This document shows positions 44,945-57,500 of a DNA stretch of 64,000 nt, piece by piece (position 1 is the stretch's first letter; the number at the start of each line of letters is the position of its first letter). The notes under the pieces were generated by a model. That model was not told the DNA's origin, searched no databases, and worked only from the letters and a program-made list of their open reading frames with translations. The stretch is from the NCBI GenBank assembly GCA_000507305.1, contig DF240107.1:87241-151240 (forward strand), in the 5' to 3' direction. The translations under genes and the position numbers were made by a program. The DNA comes from Breviolum minutum Mf 1.05b.01 (taxonomy: Eukaryota; Sar; Dinophyceae; Suessiales; Symbiodiniaceae).

Positions 44945-46290
44945 ACAAGCAACATTCGACAGGTTGGCGGTGCAACCAAAAGCTGGTGAGATATGGCAAC
45001 CGCACGAAGAGGAGGAGGTGCCATTCCATAGTGACATGGGACCACTTTGACAGTTCCGGCAGCTTTTTGTTTTGTTGTTTCTTGTTTTTTCAGCAAGTGG
45101 TTGTTGCAGGACCAGATTGAAGCTGTGAAATCTTGTGCAACACTTGGATGTTTGATGATATGTATCAGATATCAAATATACAGGTATTGAATGCTACTTA
45201 CCATAATATCCTATCATAGCCTTTTTTTTCTTCCATCGACTTTGCTGATTTAGATGGATATCCGAAAAATCCAGGCACCTTGGTCGCGCTTCGATGGGAT
45301 GGATGCCTTTCCAGGGCAAGATGCAGCTGTAGTGAAAACAGGTGATCTCCAAGCCTGCAAGGAGCTGAAAAAGCGCCATGCTGCCATATGCTGCCATGCA
45401 TGTCGTTGTGTTTTGTTCGTTGCTTATCTTTGCTTCACAAGCAAAGTAATATGTTTTGAAATAAACTCAGATGCCTCGGTTACAACGTTGATGCTTTTGT
45501 TGTGTTTTGTTGTTTTCCACAACACTGGTGCTAGGGGAAAACATAAAACTTGCGCGTCCAAAGCGCCAGGACATGTGCCGTCGCAACGGCTGGTCCGGCT
45601 TCACCTATTTCGAGAATGGCGCATATTTCAGGGCACAGGAGCGGGGAGTTGGTTGGTCGTGCAGGCTAGGAGTAGATGTCTTTTCCGTTGCAGCATGAAA
45701 ACGATGCAGATTCTGGCATATTTACACAATTTTCTATCATTTTCTTCTCCGCAACGTTTGATAAAAACGGTGGTGTCCAATGTAACATGCTTCCAATGGA
45801 GAGTTTTTGGATGCTTTTGGAGGTGTTGTATTTGCCCAGGATCGGTCGGCCCTGTTGGAACACAAGAAGCCGCAAGGGTCTCGATGGTTGGACAGGTGCC
45901 TATATATGGACCCATCAATTGGTGATCTACTACTGGCTACACCAAAATAACCTGCGAAATCATGCGAAATTCACCTTTCACTGAGGTCGCGTGAAACCAT
46001 TTTATTCGTTTCTCCGCCAGATTCTCCAAAGATGCAGGCCAAAACAGTTCCTTTGGATGACTTCAGAAGGGAATGAACTGGCTTGTGACCATAGATTGAA
46101 ATACACATGGTAGAGTACTAAGTATTTTGTATGATACAAGAAAGAAATAGAAAGAAAACATGTTTTTGTTTTTTTTTGGATTGCATTTTTACACGTAAAG
46201 CCCAGCGTGCCAGCCTGCAATCCTCCATGCCGGCATGCCAGAGATGGGTCGTCCTGGTCGGCGAGGTGAGACGGGGGTGGTCCATGACCT
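44945..46290 (+). CDS. Unassigned exons of one unrecognised protein
   Basis: Protein-like segments: 44945-45050 (FDRLAVQPKAGEIWQPHEEE, then EVPFHSDMGPL), 45253 to about 45320 (DGYPKNPGTLVALRWDG), about 45800-45895 (FLDAFGGVVFAQDRSALLEH, then KKPQGSRWLD) and about 46210-46270 (PAILHAGMPEMGRPGRR). They are on the + strand and are separated by AT-rich introns. The composition (HSDMG, EVPFH) vaguely recalls 2-oxoglutarate oxygenases, but the evidence is too thin to name a function. Confidence 0.4.
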
Positions 46291-47390
46291 AAAAATCATC
46301 GTAATGTCCAGGTGATTTCGCACAATTTCTGTGATGCCCATCAAATAAATACATCAAGGTTTATCACCTCTGTTGTTTCAAGGTTTACTCAAAAATTGCT
46401 TGGTGAAGTGCTTTGGGGTTGGAATTCGATTTGGATATCCCCGAGTGATACCCCTTTCAGAAGCCCAAACCACCAAAGCACCGTTCAGAACCAATGGCCT
46501 GTAAAGATACGTATGATATTGGAATGATATACAGGATGAAATTCATGATAGGGCAAACGTGCTCCATTTCTACGTTGTTGAAGCATTGCTTGTTGTACAC
46601 CATCGCCATGCCCGAATCAACCTGCACATTGCAGGTCATCTCTTTGTAAGCCTTCGAATTGAACCCCCTGAGATGGACGAGGCTGACATTTCTTAAAAAC
46701 GCTGCAGGTGTTTGAAACCGCGCCATTTTGCATCATAGATAGGTCCATCTTGGTCCTAGGAATTTCCGTTTTCGGTTTTTCGTTTGGTCAGTGAGAGCAA
46801 TATACAGTAGATACTCGTGCTTTGTGGATCTGGGCACGCTCGCAGACCACGAAAGAGCTCCTTCGGGAGGCAGGAAGGCATTTCATGTGCCGAGGATGCG
46901 AAAAATAGAAAATTTGGACATGTACACCTTTAAATACTAAGGAAATGAATGGTTCCAAGGACTTTTGTTGGGCGGCTTTTTCTTTTTGAACTTGTGACGC
47001 TTCGGCCCCAAGACTTGATTTGCTATCATCGTAACATGAAAATCATGGTGGCACACATCAGACAGCAGACATATCGATCAATACTTAAGTACTTACATTT
47101 TGCCTTAAAAATGATGTGACCCTGTTGTCCTTCTGTATGAAAGAGATCCTCTCCACTGGGGAAAAAACATCACCCGTTCGTGGCCCAGTTGATAGCCACT
47201 AAGAAAAAGGCCTTGAGCCCGGTGGCATCATGGACATTTGATCACACCGATTTGTTTCACCGCGTTCATGGAACTTCGAACTTCATGGAGGAGATAGAGC
47301 ATGAGGAATCTTGCAGCAAAAAGTGAACATGTCAATTCTTCAGGTTGTTTTCATCAAGCAATTGGGACCATTCCGTATCATTCCTCAAAT

Positions 47391-48540
47391 TTTTTTGGGA
47401 AACTTCCTGAGGATGCAACTCCGCCAAAGCGGCGTGGTTGTTGTAGCAAACCTCCTGCAGGCGTGACATCAAATAATGTTAAAGGTAGGGAAAGATCCTC
47501 GGATCCTCAACTGATCAATCCATTTTGATTATGAATTCGAAGTTATGTTTTATTTGTGTAAACTTTTTAAGTCGTTTTTTTGTTGTTTGTTTGGAATGTG
47601 TTATTTTTCCAGCCATTTATGCCATCGCGGCAGGGGCAGAAGCAACTCCTGATGAACTCTTCCAGTTGATGAATAGCATCGACTGGTCGCAAAAGAAACT
47701 TATCACCACCAGAGAGGTGTCTTGGAACTCATATTTTTCGAAACAGTCAACCGAAGAGTTCAAAAATTTGTTTCCGAAGTGTTTAATCATGGTGGAAACC
47801 CAAGATGATGAGCAACTGGCATATTCATGCAATTTAAACCAATCTTATTTCCAATTTGTCTACGGTGTCTTGCAATGATCAGCACAGGTGTTCATTGGTG
47901 AAGCTAGCTGGGATCGTGGTAGTCGCCTACTTTCGGTGGGTGAAGGACCTCAACAAATTCGTTTGAAGGGTGGCAGAAATCGAGATCTCATGAAGAAGGC
48001 CCTGCAGGTGCCAAAACGGAAACAGGAAAGTTGATAACTGAGTTCTGGTGGTTTGGGTTGGTGGTTTGGATGTTCGAATTCTTACGCCTGTCTGAGAAGA
48101 AAGTAATGCTTTGGCTGGATGATTCTGACATGTGTTGTTTATGTCTTTCAGTTTTAAATGTGTCTCCCCCACCTTTGCTTAGCTTGATGCTATAGCTGGA
48201 TGATTTTGCTCGACACGTGTCTATAATTTGACTTTCACCTGGGGTCTACGGTGGGACATGATCGATTGATGAGTTGGTTCTTATGCAAGGAGCTTAGCCC
48301 TTTTTGTTAGGTAGATCCTATATTGATTGGATGTCATTCAGTAAGACTCCACATTTTCTACCATGGATTCCAGATAGTGTGTTTTTCGTGCAGGAATGCA
48401 TTGATGCGGATCGTGTCTCAGATTTACTTAGCACCGTTTTTTGTTATTTTTTTGCAGATTTGAAAAAGTGGGAAGTCTCCAATCCCTTCACCAAACATCC
48501 AACAGATGTTCGAACAACTTTCGCCCAACAAATTCTGAGG
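47391..48540 (+). CDS. Exons upstream of the RND transporter, possibly its N-terminal cytoplasmic part
   Basis: Segments: 47391 to about 47480 (KLPEDATPPKRRGCCSKPPA), 47612 to about 47868 (GAEATPDELFQLMNSIDWSQ, then KKLITTREVSWNSYFSKQST), 47888-48007 (VFIGEASWDRGSRLLSVGEG, before CAG and GTGCC) and 48461 to about 48535 (DLKKWEVSNPFTKHPTDVRT). None carries a recognised domain. The last lies directly before the first transmembrane segment of the transporter, in a different frame. They could form its N-terminus or be a separate gene. Confidence 0.5.
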
Positions 48541-48559
48541 TTCTGTGTGGGTTGGCTTC

Positions 48560-51500
48560 AAAAAATATCGTGTTGGAATGCCTTGGTGTGTGGTACTTCG
48601 ATGTCCTTGCTTGGTGCTGAGCAGTACTTTGCTGGCTGTCTTTGGATTGATTGCTGTGGGTGTCACCAGTGCACCTATCGTTTTGAACACCGACTTCGCA
48701 CCTTGGAAATGCGTGTGGATTTTTGTATTTTCGCCGTTTCAAGCAGTGAAACATGTGTTTTTTTTGTTTGTTTTTGCATTTCATGCATCATCATTTTGAT
48801 AAATTGATGATATTACTGATGTTTTTTTCCCTCTGAATTTCACGAAATCTTTCTTTTGACCTTAATTATTGTTTATTTTGAACATATCTCCAATTCCCTT
48901 ATCTCTCAAACATTCAATCTCTCAGCGCCTTTCTTTCGGCAGAAAAAGCGATGCTTTTCTTGTTACGAATCGACCCTCGACCTTGAGGACTCCTTTATGG
49001 ACTCGGATAGTGCTTCATCCCTGAATTTCAATTCCATCATACAAGCCATCAACGATGCCCGCGCCGCCAGCGCCGGACGGCGCCTGTCGGACTCCGGAGG
49101 TGAGTTGTGGTGTCACACTGCCGTTGTGTTTTTTCCATAAGCCGTTGGAGTCATGGAGCCTCATGAAATGCCCATGATTCTCAGGTGGAGAAATGCATAG
49201 AGTTGAAGACTTGGGATTAGTCTTGGAGGTGCCAAGGGTTGATTTCAGAAATTATGTCATGGCATCATCTTAGAAACTCTGATTCTGATCATGTCAACTT
49301 AAGGTTTGAGTTTAAATCTTCACGTTAGATGATGACTTCTTAGACTTTAGATTTGGACGGAAGTTCTTCACCTCTTGGCAATTGAAAACAACACAACACG
49401 TGAAACCATAAAAAATCATGAACTTGGAGTTTGCTGCATGGAGTACTTTAGTAACTTTAGTACAGTTTGTAAGATTTGGATTTTTATGTGGCAAGGATGA
49501 CTGAAACTCTTTGTTTCAGTTCCTTGTGTTAAGGATGGTACTCCAGCAGGTCGACGATTGCAAGGAGGTCTCAAATTGTGTCCTGGTGAGCGAAGATAGG
49601 AGAAATGTAGTCTTCACGAGTCTTGAACCCTAACGATTTGAATTCATGAATCAATATACATTGACATAGCAAAACTCTCATGTTTTGCTTTCAAAGTGTA
49701 CGTATTAAAGCACTACAAACCGGATCAAAGAACCGTCGGATTCACGACTTGAAATTGAGGTACAAAACCTATTCTTTTCAGATGACCTATGCGCGAGAAG
49801 ATGCAGGCCACTAGTGGTGAAAAGTCATCCAGCATCATGCGAACTTTGGTTGGACCTGGTACTGGCTTTGTATTGATAAATTGATGGTTCATGGATGCTT
49901 CATAAGGGGCTTCTTGATAATTTCTCTGTTGCAGGCTGTTTTTTTTTCAACTTTCAAACTTTTACTGTAACCTTTCCAATTTGAAAAAACACTGTTCTTT
50001 GCTTCTCAGGTGGTAAACATGTTTGAAATCAGTTGGGTGAGTTGATCATGACTTGATGGAGCGCAGGTAATTTGATGAGCAAGGGAGACTTGGAATATAT
50101 CAGGCGCAGCCGTCCATGTTGCAACCTTGTGCAGACTAAGGGCCATGATGGCCATGTTCCATGAAGTTGAGATTCGTCATGATGACTTTTTGAAGGATGC
50201 ATGTTGTGGGAAGAACAAATGATTCAAACAACTACTGAACCAACTATAGCAGCTAGACACCCTCACAAAAAACCATGCAAATGTCTATGTGATGCCACAG
50301 GAATGTAGAGGTTGAAGTGAAGTCAATGTCCGACTATCAGAAGCTATGTGATGAAGCAGAACCGATTTTTGGCAGAAAGAATTTCCGAGTTTTGGTCGGA
50401 AATTCGGAGATGAAACGATGGAAATGAGGTGAAATGAGGACCAATGAGGACCAGTTCATATCTCGGATTTGAGGCTCCCACTGTAAAATTTCCCATGAAT
50501 GAGATACTGAGATACTACTACAAACAGAGAACATTTTAGCTGCTCATAAGAAACTCGTATGATTATGACACTAGCACTGTGAAGAGACCGAGCCGCCGAC
50601 ACCAAGGAAATACAAGATTCATTGCGACCCTGGCATTTCCCTGGTGAATATGGTCTTTCCCTTCCAGGTGCCAGATGGTCAAGATGCCCGTCACTTGTCG
50701 AAGCAGATCGGAAACAAACTCGCCGGAGTTCAACGAAAAGAATCGTCGAAAGACATCTGAAGCCGAAGCGTTTCTTTCGAGTGAAAGTTGAGGTGGTGGT
50801 GGTCTTGATCTTTTCCCTTCCTCTTCTTTTTCTTCGTTTTGCCATCTGTTTTATCCTGGTTCAGGAGTGTGCCTGTAGATACTGAGACATTCGAAAGCTC
50901 TCACAAGACATAGAGTGTTGCTCTGTTTGAAGACAGACATGCCTTCCCAAGGCCTTTATCTGAATGGCACTGGGACTGCCGTGCCTTTAGCCGTAGCAGT
51001 GGCATTGGCAAAAGAGGCGGGGCTCGATCACTGAGAGTCATATCGTATGATATTGTATTGTAAAGTACGATTTTTTCAGACGATTCACCTTGCTTGGCCA
51101 TGACACATTCAAAGAGATAAGATGATATAAGTATATTTTAGTAGTATAGGTGTTCATTTTTCACAGAAAACATCATCAAGGAATAATTATGGATATATGT
51201 TGAAATGTTGGCAATTGGCAAGGGATTGATTCATCCCTTGACCGCTTTAAAAATGCGCAAGGAAGGCTTGACCAACATCGTTTGGCCAGAGAGTTTAGCC
51301 AACTCGGAGGCTCATTCCGATTTGTTGTTTTGGCGTGTTGAACGTGTTGTGGAGATTCATATGTACATATGTTTTCTGCTTAGATGTTTGGTATTGAATC
51401 CATGATATCATAGTGAATGGGATGGTATTCAACAAGCTTGGTTGGTGACTTTTTCATACTTTTTGGTAGGATGTGTACGGGATTTCGAAACAATCTTCTG

Positions 51501-54500
51501 AACTTCCGAGGTGAAGATGGTGGGAGTACGTGCTTGCGGTGACCTGGTTGGAAATTGCGAAACATGGAAGGATCAATGTCTTTCAGGCCACAACATGGGG
51601 TGAAAAGGGATTTTTTTTTCCCTGGCTTCCTGAAAGTGGACAGCACTGATGGGAACTTGAGTACCATTCCACTGGCATCAACATCACACCTGGCCAGTCC
51701 AAGTTTATCCAAGGTCCCAGATCTATAAATTGGCAAAACTTCAGATGTGTTTTGATAACGATGTTTAAACATCGTATATAAAACATACACAGATTGATTT
51801 GTTCATATTCATGGTATATCCCGATTTGAATCTCTCGATACAATGCCAGGTGCCAAGCATCAGGCCTACATGGAGGAGATTCACTGTGAGAACAGATTGT
51901 TATACACAATGGCTAAAGAGACCCCATAGTCATCAAAAACCAAGAGGAAGGAGTCTTGAGTTGTATATATCTTGATCAGGGGTATTATGATGCCATATCT
52001 GTGTTTCAGAGGAAACAAGGTTAATATTCATACACATCAGTATATTGTTCGTTTCATGATTAGGTTTCTCCACCTTCGCCAGGATTTTTGCAAAGCCACT
52101 TGTGGAATCTGTGACAAAGCAGTACCAGAGGCCTAGTTGGTGGACCGACCCCTCACAAAGCCCATCCCATGAAGCCAAGCTATCTCTATGCCATATACGT
52201 AACTGCTAAAATGGAGTCCTTTTTGTTTATAGTGCATCGATCTTGCTATGCTTGGATTGGACATCCAATCTTTAGGTGTAGCAAAATCAACCCCAGAGCG
52301 GCATTTGGGTCAAGGGGGAATCCATGTTACCTGATGTGCGGTCAAAGATCCATCGTCACAGGCAGAGACTTCAGAGGATGCAGGCGTGCCAACAGTCCAA
52401 CCACGATGACGACAACGACAACAAAAACAAACCATCACGACGAGCTCAAAAAGCATAAAAAACTATAAGATGTGAGAAGACTGCAACAAAGTGCTGATGT
52501 TCGTTGAATAGGAGTTATAGAAAATGCTAGAAGATGCTGTAGAAATACCCCTGAAATATCTTGAAGTGGGCATTTGCAGAGATAGCCTGGCAGGTCCAGA
52601 AGCTGTAACGGTGATGAGGTCATACTTCACTCTCCAATCCTATTGTTGCTTATCAGGACGGGATTTTTGGGCATTTGGCATGGCTTCCCGTTTTCGATGT
52701 TCCATACTGGAGGGCTTGGTGTTTTTGACCAATGTTGGATTTTCCAGTGGAATTCAACGTGTTTTTACGTGCTTTTTTGTTTAAACGATGTTTTCACTTG
52801 TGTATCCTGGTCCTATTCTGGCATTGCCCTTGAACTTTGCGCTTTGCTAGGTGAAGCTGGACAGCGAGCAAGAATCGTTGAAATGGATAATTCATGGAAC
52901 AATGTGGTTCCTCAGCTCAAAATCTAGTAGCTTAGTGACTTCATGATACCCACTTATGATATCTTTTTGCTTGCAAGATACAACCCATAACCTTCGATTT
53001 CAAATTGGTAAAGATTAGATTGCTTCCAAAAAAAAAGTTTTCCTTTCCTCCGAGGTTTCAGGCCTAGTGAATCTGGCCACCATCAAGAACGCGGCGGGTC
53101 GCGTACAGGTCTTTTACGAAGGCGCCGGCATCTTACTCTTCGAGAGCCTGGCGGCAGTGGCCAGCGATGCCAAGTTTGTGGCCTGGCGATGTTGAAAATG
53201 GAGATTCCGAACTTGGAAAGCCATCATTTTTTAGGGGTCCAGTCCAGCCGCTAGTTTTCGGGGGAGTATGTTGCAGCACTTTATTAGCACAAGTTTAGAG
53301 GGATGCCTATATATATGATAATATATGAGTGCCTTCCAAGGTGCTGCAACACAAGATCAATTGAACTTGTTGGTCGGAGAATGGGATATCGTTTGATTTG
53401 TACTGACTTGTATTGAGGACACAATGGAGATGGTGAGATGCAAACAAAATATAACATTACAGGATACCATCATAGACCCGAAATAGCATGAAATGGAATC
53501 ATTTTCTTTCCGCAATCTGATTGAATTTGCAAAATTCGGCTGCGGATGTGAGAAACCCACAACACCAAAAATCCACGGGTCCTGCGCAAGACCTCCCAGC
53601 CACATTTCATTCACGCATCATCAGCAACACCCTAATTCACACCCCACCAGAAACACGCCAAGCCACCTCCCATCACAACACCTCCCACCCAAACCCGCGA
53701 TCGACACCCCACACAGCACCCTCCGCGACACCTCCCAGCCACACCCGCAATCAAGCACCACCAGCAACACCCCAAGATACTACAGCCCTATAGGCGACAC
53801 AGGCGACACCCTATAGGCGCCACCCTCCACCCCAATCCGCGATCAAGCGCCACCAATCGACACCGCCAACAACAGCCCAAGCAACATCCTCCACGAATCT
53901 CCACGACACCTTCCAGCCACATCCGCGATCAGACACCAGCAGAAACATCCCAAACGACACCCTCTGCGACACCCTCCCAATGACACCCTAGATGACGCCC
54001 TCGCAAACCCAGAAACTCCGCGATCACCCACTCCTAGACTTGAAGTAAGAACCCCTATAGCACAAGCTATTTGGGGAAAACAAAAATGAATGAATCAATC
54101 TAAACTGCAATGATTTTGCTACAGAAATTGAATGAAAGGCTTTGCTCATAGATTTTTTGATTCCAAGGCAGTTATGTCCTATGCCTTTGTGATGATCTAT
54201 GCCACCTTGCATACTCGCAGCCCTTTTCTTGCCTTGGTGGGGTTGTTTCTGGTGATGCTGTCTATCCCAGCCACCTTGGCTGTCTTTGTATTGGTCTCAG
54301 GCAGTGGGGAATTCAGTTTCTTGGTTGGAATCTTGAGAATTGTTTGGGGCCATGTTTGATTTGAATGTTTTAAATTAACATCAACACAAACTAGGACTTT
54401 GAGAACATCAACTTTAACAAATGCTCAAAACATGCTGAAAAAAACGGAGTTTTTAGTTTTTTAAACTCGTATTAGTTCCCAGAAACAGTGAAGCAGTTAA

Positions 54501-57500
54501 GGTTTGATGATGTGTCTCAGTGTCTTCATTGTTATCGGTGTCGGCTCTGACATGCTCTTTGTCTATACGGATTTCTACAAGCAATCCTTGTTCTTCAGCT
54601 GCAGAAAATTGCGGCAGTGGAAATGGAGTGATGTGGGGAAACCCACGTGCCTACAGTTGCGGTGCTGAGGTTATTTTCAAAGGAGCCAGTCGACAGATTG
54701 AAGTTCACCTATTTGCAGGCGCGTAGTGCGTATTCCAGTTCGACGTTTGCTTTTCTTTTTCCCCCGCAGATGAGGCTATCTCAAAGTTTGGCACATGCAT
54801 AATATGAATATCATATGATGAGACATCAACCGAAACCCAATTTCCAGCAATTTCCAGCAATGGTTTCTGTTGACTTCAATCCCAAGGCCGCCTCTTCTAC
54901 TGCAGCCACAACCTTTACCACGGCCATGTCCTTCTTCGCCAACTTGGCTTCTGTCTTGAGACCTCTCAGAGAATTCGGTTTCTTCATGGGTGTCTGTGTG
55001 CAGACCTCAGGATGTTGAGATTTTGTGATCAAACTTTTTGGGGAAAGCTTGAAGAGCACAATCGGTTTACTCATGTCAGAGCAATTTGAGAGATCCTCGT
55101 TGTTGGGGCGGCCTTCATTTATTTTGACATGGACCATCCTAATATAAATTGAAACATCAAACCACAAACAGCTAGTTTTTAATAAAAAATGCAGATATTT
55201 TTGTTTGATGTACTGCAGTAAAAATCTGACAGGTGACTTTAGCATGGCTTATCGTCTTCCTGGCATATCCATCAACGCTGGTCATCGGTGAGCGCTTGCA
55301 CACCTGTTGCAGGAGCCGTTTAATGTCAGCCAGACTGGGTATTTAACAGTAGATAAAATCAATTCAAATGAGCGTCTTCTAGCAGCATATTTGTTTGTTG
55401 CTTTTGTTGTTTTGTAAGGAAAGGTTGCATGTTAATGTGTTCGATGTGTCTTCCGAAAAGGTGCCGGTTTAAACTGCTCGGGACATTTGATTCGTTTGGA
55501 TTCTCTCTGTTTTTTTTTAATGTCGGTAAATATTGTCCCCAAAGTGAGACACTGAAATCAAAATCTGCGAACCTGAACACTAAACCGACATAGTCGACCC
55601 ACACTCCTTGTGTTTCAAAACCTTCCTAAAGTTCCAACCGTTTGATCTGGGATATGAAGGCGCTGCATTTTGGCGGAAAGTAAGCCACGAAGCCGAGCTT
55701 CAGTAGCTCAACAGGCCAAACGCAAGAGTTTCTCGGTGTGAAATCCTTGTTTCGGCCTGGAAGGATTAGATTCCAATGATTCGATGATTAGAGGGGAGGG
55801 TTCAAGGAATGACAGGAATGATGTTTAAATCTTCTTATACTTTGAAGTAGTTTGAAGTGATTCTCCTTTTAATTGCAAGGATCTTGTGTCAAAAGCCACA
55901 AGATTCAACTTTTTTGTGTTTCAAGGGTTCATGTTGTCCAGCCAGGTATGGTGATTTTGGCAGATGCATTGGATCCCAACAAGAAGGGGGTTGGAGCTGC
56001 ACAAGGATCTTGTTTGGGAGACTATATGGCTGTAGCAATTGAAAGGTGCAATGGTGCAACAGATTTTGGTGCAACATGTTTTTTTTTTCAATGTCACACC
56101 TGTTTTTCACACGTTTTTTTTTGGGGGTTGACACTTTGAAACCTGAAAAAAACAACGGGATGGCAAAGCATCAAGTTTTGCATACAATCCAATTGCATCT
56201 CACCGGTCTCACCGGCCAGGTTCAAATATCCTTTGGTCTTGGTCTTTCTTTGTATTGTGGCATTGCAAGCTTATCTGGCCATCTCCAATATGGAACAAGC
56301 AACTGGAATCCCTCAAACTTTTCCTGACTGGCACAATCAGGAGGCAGGCAAGAAATATGATGACCTCTTTGGAACTTTTGTGCCTTTGGCCAGAAAACAT
56401 CGGTATTTTTCATGTTTTTTTGTTTTTGAATATTCTCGGGACTTTGTTTAGGCATGGGGTTTTTGGAACAAACAACAGATACGCAGATACACAGATATAC
56501 ACTCAGGGTTAGGGCTATTCCAATTAAGACACACATGTTTGTCACATTTGAATTCATTCAAGTGTTTGTTGAATCTTTATTCTTTTCCATTTTTTCCAAT
56601 GCTTATTTTATTTCCCATGTGTCAAAATTGCGTCTCTACATATTTACCTGTAGGAATGGCGAAGTATCGATTCGACGACCTATGACGAGTATGCCTTGAA
56701 ATGCGCGAAGCTCTTTCGATCTTGCCAATTCCATCGCTGTGAAACCCATGGCGCACGCTTGGGAAATCTGTCCAGCTGTCCCTCGGTGAAGATGGGGAAC
56801 TGTTCCCTTGGATTCTCATAAGTTTGGTGCTTCACGCTGAGGTCAATGCTTCCCACATGATTCTACTCCTAGTTGCGTGAACTATCAGGCAGCTATGGGT
56901 TGATTTTGTGCAATGTTGAGATTCATTTTTTTTAATTTACCATGGCTAAGCCGCAGAGCCCCTCCAAATCAAATCATCAACCCGTTTTCTTTAAAGCATA
57001 GATATGCAGTGATACAGTGTAGGAAATGCTGGGATGAAACTGTAGTATTTTTTTGCACAAACCAACCAACTGGTTTGCGTCATCCTAAATTGATTCAACT
57101 ATCATCAAGTTATTGGTGTGTTTGTGTCTGAAAACTCTGATCTTTCTAGAACCGGTTCCCTGACACCTGTGACATTCCACAGGTGCAGACCCGTGTGGTC
57201 GGGCGCGATGGTTTGCAACCGCAACACTTCGTGGTCTCCGATTTAGATCCTTGGAACATCTTGGAACGGGTACCGAAATGAAGATTTTTGAAGGAAGGGA
57301 TTCTTTCCAGGACATGAAATAACATGAAATGTCCATATTTGGGGTGAGATTGATCCTCTTTTTATTCGCGGCAACCACTTTTGGGGGTCAAATGATTTTG
57401 ATCCCTAGTCACGACTTGAACATTTCACCTTGAATGCAGTTTTGCACACCAATAATTGCGAATCTTTCCTGGTCTCTTTCCTCAGCCAGACTGGGAAGTT

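Noticed and set aside
46457..46726. Minus-strand 89-codon frame (MARFQTPAAFLRNVSL...)
   Set aside because: The opposite strand is also open and equally plausible; without splice or family support neither can be called.
53493..53816. Pro/Thr/His-rich open frames
   Set aside because: They come from the C/A-rich repeat block and would differ with every unit; no splice sites support them.
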